Shown one piece after another: positions 1 through 8,090 of a stretch of DNA of 11,779 nucleotides (positions are counted from its first letter, which is position 1; each line of letters begins with the position of its first letter). The notes under the pieces were generated by a model that saw nothing but the letters and a program-made list of their open reading frames with translations, made no database searches and was not told where the DNA came from. Location: contig JADFWE010000042.1 in the NCBI GenBank assembly GCA_015222915.1, positions 1 to 11,779 on the forward strand. The letters run 5' to 3'. The DNA is from Pseudomonadota bacterium. Lineage in GTDB: Bacteria; Pseudomonadota; Gammaproteobacteria; SZUA-229. The translations under genes were made by a program, and so were the position numbers.

Positions 1-1398
1 CCTGAACAAGCTGTGTATACACTGGTCGTCGGACTGGGTAAGACGGGTTTGTCTGTGGTGCGTTATCTGCGTGCACTGGGTGAAGCCGTCGTCGTCGTCG
101 ATAGTCGTGATATCCCGCCCGGTCTGAATACGCTGCAGGATAGCTTCTCTGAAGTCGAATACCACACGGGTAAATTCGAAGAGGCTCTGTTCCTGAATGC
201 GCATCGCATTATCGTGAGCCCCGGTGTCGCAATAAGTGAACCTGTACTGCTGGCCGCGAGACGGAATAACATCGAGATAATCGGTGACATCGATCTGTTC
301 GCGCATGAGGTAAATGCACCGGTTATCGGCATTACCGGTTCGAATGGTAAATCTACCGTCACCACGCTGCTGGCAGAGATGGCCACGCAGGCCGGTATCA
401 ATACCGTGGCAAGCGGTAATATCGGCACCCCCGTTCTGGATTCACTGTCAGAAGAAGCGCGTCTGTACGTGCTCGAGCTTTCCAGCTTTCAGCTGGAGAC
501 GCTGCATCGGTTACCGATGAAAGCGGCCGTTGTTCTCAATATCAGTGCAGACCACCTGGACCGTTATGAGAATCTGGCGGCATACGCGGCGAGCAAACAG
601 GCGATCTACGATAACGCCGCTGTGCAGGTCATAAATAAAGATGACGCGCTGGCGGTCAGGATGGCAGGGCAGGTCCCTGGACAGGTTTCCGGGCACGCTG
701 CTAATGATGGCCAGTCAGTCGACCGTTCTTTACCCGAGCAGAGATTCTTTACTTTGGGCCAGCCCCAGGAAGATGAATTCGGTGTATGTGGCGAAGCAGA
801 AGTTAAAAAACTCTGCTTAGGTCGGCAGGCGCTGATGGGTGTTGACGAGCTGAAGATAAAAGGCCGGCACAATATACAGAACGCGCTGGCAGCGCTTGCT
901 CTTGGTTCTGCGGCAGGTCTACCGATGGATGCCATGATTGCTGCTTTGAAATCATTCAAAGGCCTGGAGCATCGCACGCAGTTCGTGGCTGAGATCGACG
1001 GTGTCAACTGGATCAATGATTCGAAGGCAACCAATGTCGGCGCGGCCATATCGGCGCTAACGGGCCTGCCAGGTAAGCATATCCTGATCGCTGGTGGTGA
1101 AGGTAAGGGTGCTGACTTTTCAGAATTGACGGACGTGGTGAAACAGCACTGTCATGCCGTGGTGCTGATGGGCAAGGATGCAGACAAGATCGCCCAGGTG
1201 TTACCGGAAGGTTTACCGATGGTAAAGGTCGATGATATGTCGTCAGCTGTTGCCGCTGCAAAACAACTGGCAGATTCACTGGCGTCTAAAGGTGACAACG
1301 TGCTGCTGGCACCGGCCTGTGCGAGTTTTGATATGTTCGATAATTTCGAGCAGCGTGGTGATGTGTTCGTGAAGGCTGTAGAGGCATTGCAGTCATGA
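1..1398 (+). CDS. murD: UDP-N-acetylmuramoylalanine--D-glutamate ligase (MurD), probably 5'-partial
   Basis: Cytoplasmic Mur ligase that adds D-glutamate to UDP-MurNAc-L-Ala with ATP. The reading frame is open to the left edge. A GTG at 13 could start it, but the 12 bases before it show no ribosome binding site, and E. coli MurD has a few more residues before the first glycine-rich loop, so the true start is probably just outside the window. Numbering from GTG 13, the N-terminal UDP-binding loop is VVGLGKTGLS near residues 5-14. The ATP P-loop GITGSNGKST is at 106-115. The Mur-ligase HNIQNALAAL motif starts at 286, and NDSKATN at 335-341 is followed by the C-terminal domain ending near DNFEQRGDVF. 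Length from GTG 13 is 461 aa against 438 in E. coli. Part of the excess is a low-complexity insertion at residues 221-243. The stop overlaps the ftsW start (ATGA). Identity is very secure; only the start is uncertain. Confidence 0.96.
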   Translation, partial: PEQAVYTLVVGLGKTGLSVVRYLRALGEAVVVVDSRDIPPGLNTLQDSFSEVEYHTGKFEEALFLNAHRIIVSPGVAISEPVLLAARRNNIEIIGDIDLFAHEVNAPVIGITGSNGKSTVTTLLAEMATQAGINTVASGNIGTPVLDSLSEEARLYVLELSSFQLETLHRLPMKAAVVLNISADHLDRYENLAAYAASKQAIYDNAAVQVINKDDALAVRMAGQVPGQVSGHAANDGQSVDRSLPEQRFFTLGQPQEDEFGVCGEAEVKKLCLGRQALMGVDELKIKGRHNIQNALAALALGSAAGLPMDAMIAALKSFKGLEHRTQFVAEIDGVNWINDSKATNVGAAISALTGLPGKHILIAGGEGKGADFSELTDVVKQHCHAVVLMGKDADKIAQVLPEGLPMVKVDDMSSAVAAAKQLADSLASKGDNVLLAPACASFDMFDNFEQRGDVFVKAVEALQS

Positions 1399-2723
1399 GC
1401 CAGTCGATGAAACAGTCTGTGAATCATCCTGTCGCTGATATGTTTGAGAAGCTGCGACTGTTGAACGCAGAGAGCATGCGCTCTGTGCGCAAATCTATTT
1501 TTGGTTTCGATCTCGATGAGCTTGATCCGGTTCTGACCATCGCCTTTATCACGCTGTTGACCATCGGTGTCATCATGGTGGCGTCATCATCCATCAGTGT
1601 TGCTGACAGGAACTTCGGTAACCCGTTTTATTATCTGCAGCGTCAGCTGGTGTTCGTTTTTATCGGCATCGTTGCCGCCTTGAGTGTGTTCAGGATCCGC
1701 CTGGTGCAGTGGGAGAAATCAGGCGTCGCACTTCTGGTCTTTGCTCTGTTCTTACTGGTACTGGTACTGGTGCCGGGTATAGGCAAAACGGTCAACGGCA
1801 GTACCCGCTGGCTGCCTATGGGTGTATTCAACCTGCAGGTTTCTGAACTGGTGAAATTATTCCTGATCATCTATGTGGCAGGTTACCTGGTGCGCCATGG
1901 TGATGCGGTTCGTAGTTCTTTGTGGGGTTTTCTGAAACCGATGCTGATGGTCGGTCTCGCCGGTCTGCTGTTATTGCTCGAGCCTGACTTCGGTGCAACA
2001 GTGGTCATCATGGGTACGGTGCTGGCGATGACGTTTCTGGCCGGCGCACGTTTTATACAGTTTATCTCTTTCGTGTTTTTATTCGCCAGTGCCGCCATGA
2101 TGCTGGTAGTGACGTCACCTTATCGTATGCAGCGGCTAACCTCGTTTGCCAACCCATGGGCGGATCCTTTCGACAGCGGTTTTCAGCTGACTCAGTCATT
2201 GATCGCGATCGGCACCGGCGGCTGGTTCGGTACGGGCCTCGGTGGTAGCGTACAAAAATTGTTCTATCTGCCTGAATCACATACTGACTTCCTGTTTGCC
2301 GTATTATCGGAAGAGTTCGGATTCGTCGGTATCAGCATGGTGGTGCTGTTATATGCGGTCCTGTTCTTCCGCGCCTTCAAGATTGCCGCGCAGGCAGAAC
2401 AGATCGGTAACTATTTTGCTGCCTACATGGCTTACGGTATCGGTATCTGGTTGTCGATGCAGGCGATCATCAATATGGGCGTCAATGTCGGCCTGTTACC
2501 TACAAAGGGTCTGACCCTGCCGCTGATGAGCTACGGTGGCAGCAGCCTGATCGTCTGCTGCGCGGCAGTAGGTCTATTGCTGCGAATTCACTATGAGACC
2601 AGCGGTGTGGTGCAGCAGGCCAGGAAGCAATCAGGTAAGCGGTCGCGCAAACAGACGGGCAAGGTGACGAAACGGTCGCCGGCAAAACGTACGGCTAATG
2701 CAGGAAGAGGGGCGATATTATGA
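1395..2723 (+). CDS. ftsW: Septal peptidoglycan glycosyltransferase FtsW (SEDS family)
   Basis: Inner-membrane SEDS protein that polymerises lipid II into glycan strands at the division septum, working with the transpeptidase FtsI (not in the window). The 442-aa product has a roughly 45-residue cytoplasmic N-terminus. About ten hydrophobic segments follow, near residues 46-66, 83-101, 109-128, 149-168, 178-200, 201-220, 224-243, 304-328, 343-365 and 384-400. Family signatures are visible: GWFGTGLGGSVQKLFYLPE, then HTDF with the conserved aspartate at 298 (matching E. coli D297), and LPTKGLTLPLMSYGGSS. The last 36 residues (407-442) are a strongly basic tail with 12 Lys/Arg and no acidic residue. 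The ATG overlaps the murD stop by 4 nt and AGAGG lies about 10 nt upstream. The alternative paralogue RodA is unlikely given the position between murD and murG. Confidence 0.97.
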   Translation: MSQSMKQSVNHPVADMFEKLRLLNAESMRSVRKSIFGFDLDELDPVLTIAFITLLTIGVIMVASSSISVADRNFGNPFYYLQRQLVFVFIGIVAALSVFRIRLVQWEKSGVALLVFALFLLVLVLVPGIGKTVNGSTRWLPMGVFNLQVSELVKLFLIIYVAGYLVRHGDAVRSSLWGFLKPMLMVGLAGLLLLLEPDFGATVVIMGTVLAMTFLAGARFIQFISFVFLFASAAMMLVVTSPYRMQRLTSFANPWADPFDSGFQLTQSLIAIGTGGWFGTGLGGSVQKLFYLPESHTDFLFAVLSEEFGFVGISMVVLLYAVLFFRAFKIAAQAEQIGNYFAAYMAYGIGIWLSMQAIINMGVNVGLLPTKGLTLPLMSYGGSSLIVCCAAVGLLLRIHYETSGVVQQARKQSGKRSRKQTGKVTKRSPAKRTANAGRGAIL

Positions 2724-3847
2724 GCGCTTCCCTGAATCAGTCACGTCCTGTTCTGATCATGGCCGGTGGTACTGGTGGCCATGTTTTTCCTGCACTGGCT
2801 GTAGCAGATGAATTGAAATCACGAGGTGTCCCGGTGGTATGGCTGGGCACAAAAGCGGGCATCGAGTCCCGCCTGGTACCGGCTGCCGGTTATCCTATCG
2901 AATGGATGAGTATCAGCGGGCTGCGTGGCAAGAATACCTTAACGCTGGTGTTGGCGCCGTTACGTATTGTCACCGCCTGCTGGCAGGCGTTGATGGTGCT
3001 GTTAAAAAGAAATCCCTGTGCTGTTCTGGGCATGGGCGGTTTCGCTTCCGGTCCAGGTGCGCTGATGGCATGGATGCTCAGAAAACCGTTACTGGTGCAT
3101 GAGCAGAATGCGATTCCAGGCATGACCAATAAGCTGTCAGCAAAATTTGCCTCTGTAGTATTGCAGGCATTTCCCGGTGTATTCAAACAGGCTGTTACCA
3201 CGGGTAATCCGGTGCGGCAGTCTATCTGCGAGATAGCGGCCCCCGAGCTTCGTCTGGCAGACCGTTACACTGATGAGTCAGCGTCAGAAAAGCTAAGGCT
3301 GCTCATTATCGGCGGCAGCCTCGGCGCAGTGAAACTGAATGAAGTCGTTCCTCAGGGCCTGGCGATGATGACGGATACTGATCGACCAGAGGTCATCCAT
3401 CAGACCGGCATGAAAAATATAGAATCTGCCAGAGAAGCTTATCGTGATGCTGGTGTCGAAGCGAAAGTCGAAGCTTTTATCGATGACATGCCAGCGGTCT
3501 ATGAATGGGCTGATATCGTTATCTGCCGTGCTGGTGCGATGACAGTTTTTGAACTGGCTGCCGCCGGTGTCGCTTCTATCCTGGTGCCGTACCCGTATGC
3601 GGTCGATGATCATCAGACCGTGAATGCGGCCTATCTTGAAAGAGCAGGTGCGGCGATCATCAGACAGCAGGATGTCTTAACCGCTGACTGGATTGCCGAA
3701 ACCCTCAACGATTTTTCCGCGAACAGAAACAGCTTATTCGATATGGCTGTGGCTGCCAGAAAACTGGCGATCCCGGATTCGGCTAAAACCATCGCGGATG
3801 CCTGTCTGGCCGCGGCTGGCGTAAAAAAAACAGGTGACGCATCGTGA
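2720..3847 (+). CDS. murG: UDP-GlcNAc:undecaprenyl-PP-MurNAc-pentapeptide GlcNAc transferase (MurG)
   Basis: Membrane-associated GT28 glycosyltransferase on the cytoplasmic face that adds GlcNAc to lipid I to make lipid II, the substrate of FtsW. The 375-aa protein has two Rossmann halves. The N-terminal glycine loop is [16 protein letters not shown], with GGTGGH at 16-21. [12 protein letters not shown] starts at 127 (acceptor side). The second glycine loop, GGSLGA, is at 198-203. The donor-binding region is [15 protein letters not shown] followed by [10 protein letters not shown]. The ATG overlaps the ftsW stop by 4 nt and has a strong Shine-Dalgarno, GGAAGAGGGG at 2703-2712. The gene ends in a run of eight A residues (3823-3830) coding for Lys-Lys. 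Its stop overlaps the murC start. Confidence 0.98.
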   Translation: MSASLNQSRPVLIMAGGTGGHVFPALAVADELKSRGVPVVWLGTKAGIESRLVPAAGYPIEWMSISGLRGKNTLTLVLAPLRIVTACWQALMVLLKRNPCAVLGMGGFASGPGALMAWMLRKPLLVHEQNAIPGMTNKLSAKFASVVLQAFPGVFKQAVTTGNPVRQSICEIAAPELRLADRYTDESASEKLRLLIIGGSLGAVKLNEVVPQGLAMMTDTDRPEVIHQTGMKNIESAREAYRDAGVEAKVEAFIDDMPAVYEWADIVICRAGAMTVFELAAAGVASILVPYPYAVDDHQTVNAAYLERAGAAIIRQQDVLTADWIAETLNDFSANRNSLFDMAVAARKLAIPDSAKTIADACLAAAGVKKTGDAS

Positions 3848-5274
3848 AACGCAATAATACCGATAATGCCAAAAACTTTATGCGCCGTATCAGCAAGGTG
3901 CATTTCGTCGGTATCGGCGGTGCCGGCATGAGCGGTATCGCCGATGTTATGCACACGCTTGGTTACCAGGTAAGTGGTTCCGATATTTCAGACAATGCTG
4001 TCACGCAGCGACTGGAAAGCCTGGGGGTAAAAATCTATCACCAGCATGTCGCATCGAACGTCAGCGATGTCGATGTCGTTGTTACCTCGACCGCTATCGA
4101 CAGGAACAACGAGGAAGTTATCGCTGCCAGAGAGCATCTTATCCCGGTAGTGCCGCGAGCAGAGATGCTGGCCGAGCTCATGCGCTTCAGTTACGGTATA
4201 GCTGTTGCTGGCACGCACGGTAAAACCACGACGACCTCACTGGTCACCTGCGTACTGGCAGAAGCCGGCCTGGATCCGACGTATGTCATCGGCGGCAAGT
4301 TGAACAGTTCAGCCACCCATGCGCGTTTGGGCAAGGGCAAATACCTGGTCGCTGAAGCGGATGAAAGTGATGCTTCATTTTTATACCTGCAGCCGATGAT
4401 CGCTATCGTCACCAATATCGATGCCGATCATCTGCCTACTTATGGTGGTGACTTCTCTCGCCTGAAACAGACCTTTGTCGAGTTCCTGCATCATCTGCCG
4501 TTTTATGGGCTTGCCATTGTCTGCGTGGATGATGATGAAGTGTGCAGTCTTCTGCCGGAGATAACGCGTCCACTTATCCGTTACGGTATCGACGGTGAAG
4601 CTGATGTCCGTGCTTCCAATATACGGTACCAGGGTTCGCAGACTGTTTTTGATGTAGTGGTTCCTGAAGCAGAAGAGAGCGTAGAGGTCACATTGAACAT
4701 GCCGGGTCGACATAATGTCTTAAACGCCCTGGCTGCAATATGCATCGCTTATGAACTGGGTGTATCGATGGATGATACAAGAAAGGCGCTGGCGGAATTT
4801 GAAGGCATCGGCCGTCGTATGCATATGTATGGCGATGTTGCATTGGACCAGGGCTCAGTCATGCTGGTCGACGACTATGCGCATCATCCTACAGAGGTGG
4901 CGGCGAGCCTGGCAGCAGCAGAAAATGCCTGGCCTGAAAAAAGACTGGTCGCGGTTTTTCAGCCGCACCGATATACCCGTACCCGTGATCTGTTCGAAGA
5001 TTTCTCACAGGTGCTGGCCGAGTGTGATGTGCTGATCTTGACAGAGGTGTTTGCAGCGGGTGAAACCCCCATCGCCGGTGCCGATGGCCGTGCCCTGTGC
5101 GCTTCGATACGTGCCCGCGGCAAGGTGAATCCTATCTTTGTTGAGGATGCGGAAAACCTTGCCGCTGATCTGAGATCGATCCTGCAGGATGGGGATCTGG
5201 TGTTAACCATGGGTGCCGGCAGTATCGGTCGTATATCATCACAGCTGAAAGAATCGCTGGAAGCGAGATCATAA
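3844..5274 (+). CDS. murC: UDP-N-acetylmuramate--L-alanine ligase (MurC)
   Basis: Cytoplasmic ATP-dependent ligase adding the first stem-peptide residue, L-Ala, to UDP-MurNAc. The 476-aa product compares with 491 in E. coli. It shows the N-terminal UDP-binding motif [14 protein letters not shown] (20-33), the ATP P-loop [10 protein letters not shown] (122-131) and [13 protein letters not shown]. The C-terminal ligase domain carries DDYAHHPTE from residue 343 and [13 protein letters not shown] chose the GTG at 3844: it overlaps the murG stop (GTGA) and has AGGTGA at 3832-3837, six nucleotides upstream. An internal ATG at 3880 (residue 13) lies just before the conserved block and is the only plausible alternative. 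The stop forms a TAATG overlap with murB. Confidence 0.97.
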   Translation: MKRNNTDNAKNFMRRISKVHFVGIGGAGMSGIADVMHTLGYQVSGSDISDNAVTQRLESLGVKIYHQHVASNVSDVDVVVTSTAIDRNNEEVIAAREHLIPVVPRAEMLAELMRFSYGIAVAGTHGKTTTTSLVTCVLAEAGLDPTYVIGGKLNSSATHARLGKGKYLVAEADESDASFLYLQPMIAIVTNIDADHLPTYGGDFSRLKQTFVEFLHHLPFYGLAIVCVDDDEVCSLLPEITRPLIRYGIDGEADVRASNIRYQGSQTVFDVVVPEAEESVEVTLNMPGRHNVLNALAAICIAYELGVSMDDTRKALAEFEGIGRRMHMYGDVALDQGSVMLVDDYAHHPTEVAASLAAAENAWPEKRLVAVFQPHRYTRTRDLFEDFSQVLAECDVLILTEVFAAGETPIAGADGRALCASIRARGKVNPIFVEDAENLAADLRSILQDGDLVLTMGAGSIGRISSQLKESLEARS

Positions 5275-6203
5275 TGCTTATGTGTGCAGACAAAAAAAAT
5301 GCCCCTGAAAGCATCGTCGTCCTGGAGAATGAAGCGATGGCTAAACACACCAGCTGGCGTGCGGGTGGTGTCGCACGCCGTTTTGTGAAAGCAGCTTCGC
5401 TAGATGCCCTGGCAACATATATCGCTGATCTGCCGGAAGACGAAGCGTTGCTATGGATGGGCTTAGGCAGTAATACCCTGATCCGCGATGGCGGTTTTAA
5501 CGGCACGGTGATCGCCACCCAGGGTGTGATGACACAGATTAAACTGTTAGATAAAGCACCTTATGAAGACTGTGTTTACGCAGGCGCCGGTGTCAGCAGT
5601 GCGAAACTGGCGCGCTTTTGCACGAAGCATGAACTTGCCGGTGCAGAATTTTTTGCCGGTATTCCCGGACTTGTCGGTGGCGCTCTGGCGATGAATGCCG
5701 GTGCTTTTGGCGGAGAGACCTGGCCGCTGGTGGTTGAGGTCGAGACGCTGAACCGTAAGGGTGAGATAAAAACACGTAAGGCTGAAACGTTTAAATATTC
5801 GTACCGCCATGTCGAAGGTCTGCAGGGTGAATGGTTTGTCAGTGCAACATTTAAATTGAAAAAAGTGAATGCAGGACAGGAGCGTACATCGAATACCATC
5901 GATATCAAAAAGCTGCTGGCAAAGCGCGCCGCAGCACAACCGACCGGTGTCGCCAGTTGCGGCAGCGTATTCAGGAATCCGCCGGGTGATTATGCTGCTC
6001 GTCTCATCGAAGCCTGTCAGTTAAAGGGTAAAACTATCGGTGGTGCGCGTGTTTCTGAGAAACATGCAAACTTTATCATCAATGAAGATAATGCCAGCGC
6101 ACAGGATATCGAATCGTTGATCCTCCTGATCCGGAAAACAGTAGAAGATGAACACGGTATTTTATTGCAGCCTGAAGTAAAGATTGTCGGAGACAGAATG
6201 TAA
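5274..6203 (+). CDS. murB: UDP-N-acetylenolpyruvoylglucosamine reductase (MurB), type II form
   Basis: FAD- and NADPH-dependent cytoplasmic enzyme reducing UDP-GlcNAc-enolpyruvate to UDP-MurNAc, which feeds MurC. The FAD-binding region includes GLGSNTLIRDGGF and GAEFFAGIPGLVGGALAMNAGA. The catalytic triad can be placed: Arg178 in YSYRH, Ser231 in SCGSVFRNP and Glu301 in LQPEVKIVG. The Arg-Ser spacing (53) and Ser-Glu spacing (70) are much shorter than in E. coli MurB (R159, S229, E325; spacings 70 and 96), and the length is 309 against 342 aa. This fits the type II family that lacks the extra substrate-binding loop. The start at 5274 gives a TAATG overlap with murC. A second ATG at 5280 would remove only two residues. 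Confidence 0.96.
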   Translation: MLMCADKKNAPESIVVLENEAMAKHTSWRAGGVARRFVKAASLDALATYIADLPEDEALLWMGLGSNTLIRDGGFNGTVIATQGVMTQIKLLDKAPYEDCVYAGAGVSSAKLARFCTKHELAGAEFFAGIPGLVGGALAMNAGAFGGETWPLVVEVETLNRKGEIKTRKAETFKYSYRHVEGLQGEWFVSATFKLKKVNAGQERTSNTIDIKKLLAKRAAAQPTGVASCGSVFRNPPGDYAARLIEACQLKGKTIGGARVSEKHANFIINEDNASAQDIESLILLIRKTVEDEHGILLQPEVKIVGDRM

Positions 6204-7147
6204 TGTCTATCGATGTTGCACAATTTGGAAAAGTGGCTGTGCTGATGGGCGGTCTGTCAGCTGAGCGCGAGATTTCATTGCTGAGCGGTAATGCCGTATT
6301 GAAAGCTTTAAAAGACCGGGGCGTTGATGCGCATAAGGTCGATGCCGGTGATGATGTCGAAACAGGCGTGTTCCATGAGCTGGATAGCGGTGGTTATAGC
6401 CGGGCATTCATCATACTGCATGGTCGCGGCGGTGAAGATGGCACCATGCAGGGTTTGCTGGAAGTGATGAACATGCCGTACACCGGTTCAGGCGTGATGG
6501 CTTCATCTCTGTGTATGGATAAGTTGAAGACCAAGCAGATATGGCTGGCCTCGGATCTGCCGACACCTGATTTCCGCATTCTGAAATCTGAACAGGACTG
6601 CCAGCAGGCTATTGAGTCACTGACTTTGCCGCTGATCATCAAGCCTGTGCTGGAAGGTTCAAGTATCGGTATGAGCAAGGTGGAGAGCGAAGATGAGATG
6701 CTACCGGCATGGCAGAAAGCAAAAGCCTGTGGCGGTACAGTGATCGCTGAAAAATGGATCGAAGGTGATGAGTATACCGCTGCGATTCTCGATGCACAGG
6801 TATTGCCGATGATCAGACTTGAGACATCGCATAAGTTCTATGATTTCGATGCCAAGTATGAATCGGACGATACGCAATATATATGCCCCTGCGGTTTGAG
6901 TGAAGACAGGGAGGCGGAGTTCGCGACACTGGTCAAACAGGCGTTCGATGCAGTCGGTGCAACTTCATGGGGTCGTGTTGATTTTATCGTCGATGAGCAG
7001 GGGCAGCCATGGCTGATCGAGGCGAATACTGTACCGGGAATGACTGGTCATTCACTGGTGCCGATGGCGGCAAAGCAGGCGGGTGTCTCATTTGATGAAC
7101 TGGTACTGAGGATTTTATCGCTGGCGACGTGCGAGTCCTGTAACTGA
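6203..7147 (+). CDS. ddl: D-alanine--D-alanine ligase (Ddl)
   Basis: Cytoplasmic ATP-grasp enzyme joining two D-alanines for addition to the stem peptide by MurF. The 314-aa product (306 in E. coli DdlB) begins the conserved fold with VAVLMGGLSAEREISL. Residues equivalent to E. coli E15, S150, Y216 and S281 are all present: E21, S153 in EGSSIGMS, Y219 in DAKYESD and S284 in PGMTGHS. A tyrosine at the Y216 position is the normal D-Ala-D-Ala type rather than the Phe found in D-Ala-D-Lac ligases, so no vancomycin-type variation is indicated. HGRGGEDGTMQG and the metal-ligand motif WLIEANT are also present. The start forms a TAATG overlap with murB, with GGAG at 6189-6192 as the likely ribosome binding site. 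The position before ftsQ matches E. coli ddlB. Confidence 0.97.
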   Translation: MSIDVAQFGKVAVLMGGLSAEREISLLSGNAVLKALKDRGVDAHKVDAGDDVETGVFHELDSGGYSRAFIILHGRGGEDGTMQGLLEVMNMPYTGSGVMASSLCMDKLKTKQIWLASDLPTPDFRILKSEQDCQQAIESLTLPLIIKPVLEGSSIGMSKVESEDEMLPAWQKAKACGGTVIAEKWIEGDEYTAAILDAQVLPMIRLETSHKFYDFDAKYESDDTQYICPCGLSEDREAEFATLVKQAFDAVGATSWGRVDFIVDEQGQPWLIEANTVPGMTGHSLVPMAAKQAGVSFDELVLRILSLATCESCN

Positions 7148-8085
7148 TGATGAGAATGATGAAGCGAAAAAACAGAAAACTGAAAAACAGAAGACGTAAA
7201 GCCGGTAATACAGGTTTTGTCAGTGTGGCTTCCGTGAAAGCGCTGTCAGTAAGGCTTTTTAAAATAATGCCGGTGCTGGTTACCGGTATCGCTGTGGTCT
7301 ACGGCCTCATGTTTTTAAAAGACCTCGACGTTCCTACCATGCTGCCACTGGAGCATATCGAGGTTGCCGGTGAACTTAAGTTTCTGGATGACGAAAAGGT
7401 AACAATGCAGGTAAAAAACAATATTTCAGGCGGCTATTTTTCCGCAGACCTGCACGGCATCCGTGAAGTGTTGTTACAGAACCCCTGGGTGAAAAGTGTT
7501 TCGCTACGACGCCAGTGGCCTGAGAGTATCACTGTCACTATCGAGGAGCAGGAACCGGTCGCGTACTGGAATGACGACAGTTATATCAATGCATCGGGTG
7601 AGGTGTTCACACCTGCTGTTATCGATAGAGGGTTGAACCTGCCAGTACTCAATGGCCCGGAAGGTCATCACGATAACGTGTGGAAATTTATGAATGTGCT
7701 GTACCAGGAGATGGCATTGCTCGACGTCGAAGTCGTTCGTCTTGATCTCGATGACAGGCGTGCATGGCAGCTTGTGATAAGCACGAACGACGATGACGCT
7801 TATGAGGATGATGCCTCCAGGGATGCAGCACAGGTAAACAATAAAATAGACGTAAGACTCGGACGTTTTGAAACAGAGAAAAGATTGAGACGGTTCATAC
7901 GCATATTGCCGGCACTGGCAGTAACGCATCATGCAGCGGGTGATGCTATCGAGACCATCGATATGCGTTATCCAAACGGTTTTGCAGTAAGGATGAAAGA
8001 CAATAACGCTGACGATATTGCTGGTGGGCAGCGTTCATTAACCAGGCTAAGCAACACACATAAATTTGCAGGCGAAGAGGCTTAA
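7147..8085 (+). CDS. ftsQ: Cell division protein FtsQ
   Basis: Bitopic inner-membrane divisome protein that, in known systems, joins FtsB and FtsL and regulates septal synthesis. The 312-aa product (276 in E. coli) has a very basic cytoplasmic N-terminus (residues 1-39). One transmembrane helix follows near 40-57, then a POTRA domain (about 68-140) containing HIEVAG, NPWVKSVSLRRQWP and VTIEEQEPVAYW. The beta domain includes DVRLGRFETEKRLRRF and IDMRYPNGFAV. A roughly 20-residue acidic insertion near 212-233 interrupts the beta domain just before DVRLG. The start forms a TGATG overlap with the ddl stop. Four clustered ATG codons (7147, 7150, 7156, 7159) and no clear Shine-Dalgarno leave the exact start open by up to four residues. 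The stop is 5 nt before ftsA. Confidence 0.95.
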   Translation: MMRMMKRKNRKLKNRRRKAGNTGFVSVASVKALSVRLFKIMPVLVTGIAVVYGLMFLKDLDVPTMLPLEHIEVAGELKFLDDEKVTMQVKNNISGGYFSADLHGIREVLLQNPWVKSVSLRRQWPESITVTIEEQEPVAYWNDDSYINASGEVFTPAVIDRGLNLPVLNGPEGHHDNVWKFMNVLYQEMALLDVEVVRLDLDDRRAWQLVISTNDDDAYEDDASRDAAQVNNKIDVRLGRFETEKRLRRFIRILPALAVTHHAAGDAIETIDMRYPNGFAVRMKDNNADDIAGGQRSLTRLSNTHKFAGEEA

Positions 8086-8090
8086 AAACA

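Noticed and set aside
3823..3830. Run of eight A near the end of murG as a programmed frameshift site
   Set aside because: A -1 shift enters the murC frame but meets a TGA at 3835-3837 before the murC start, so no fusion results. There is no evident stimulatory structure.
6842..6880. Altered Ddl specificity (D-Ala-D-Lac, vancomycin-resistance type)
   Set aside because: The position equivalent to E. coli Tyr216 is Tyr219, the normal D-Ala-D-Ala form, and all other active-site residues match.
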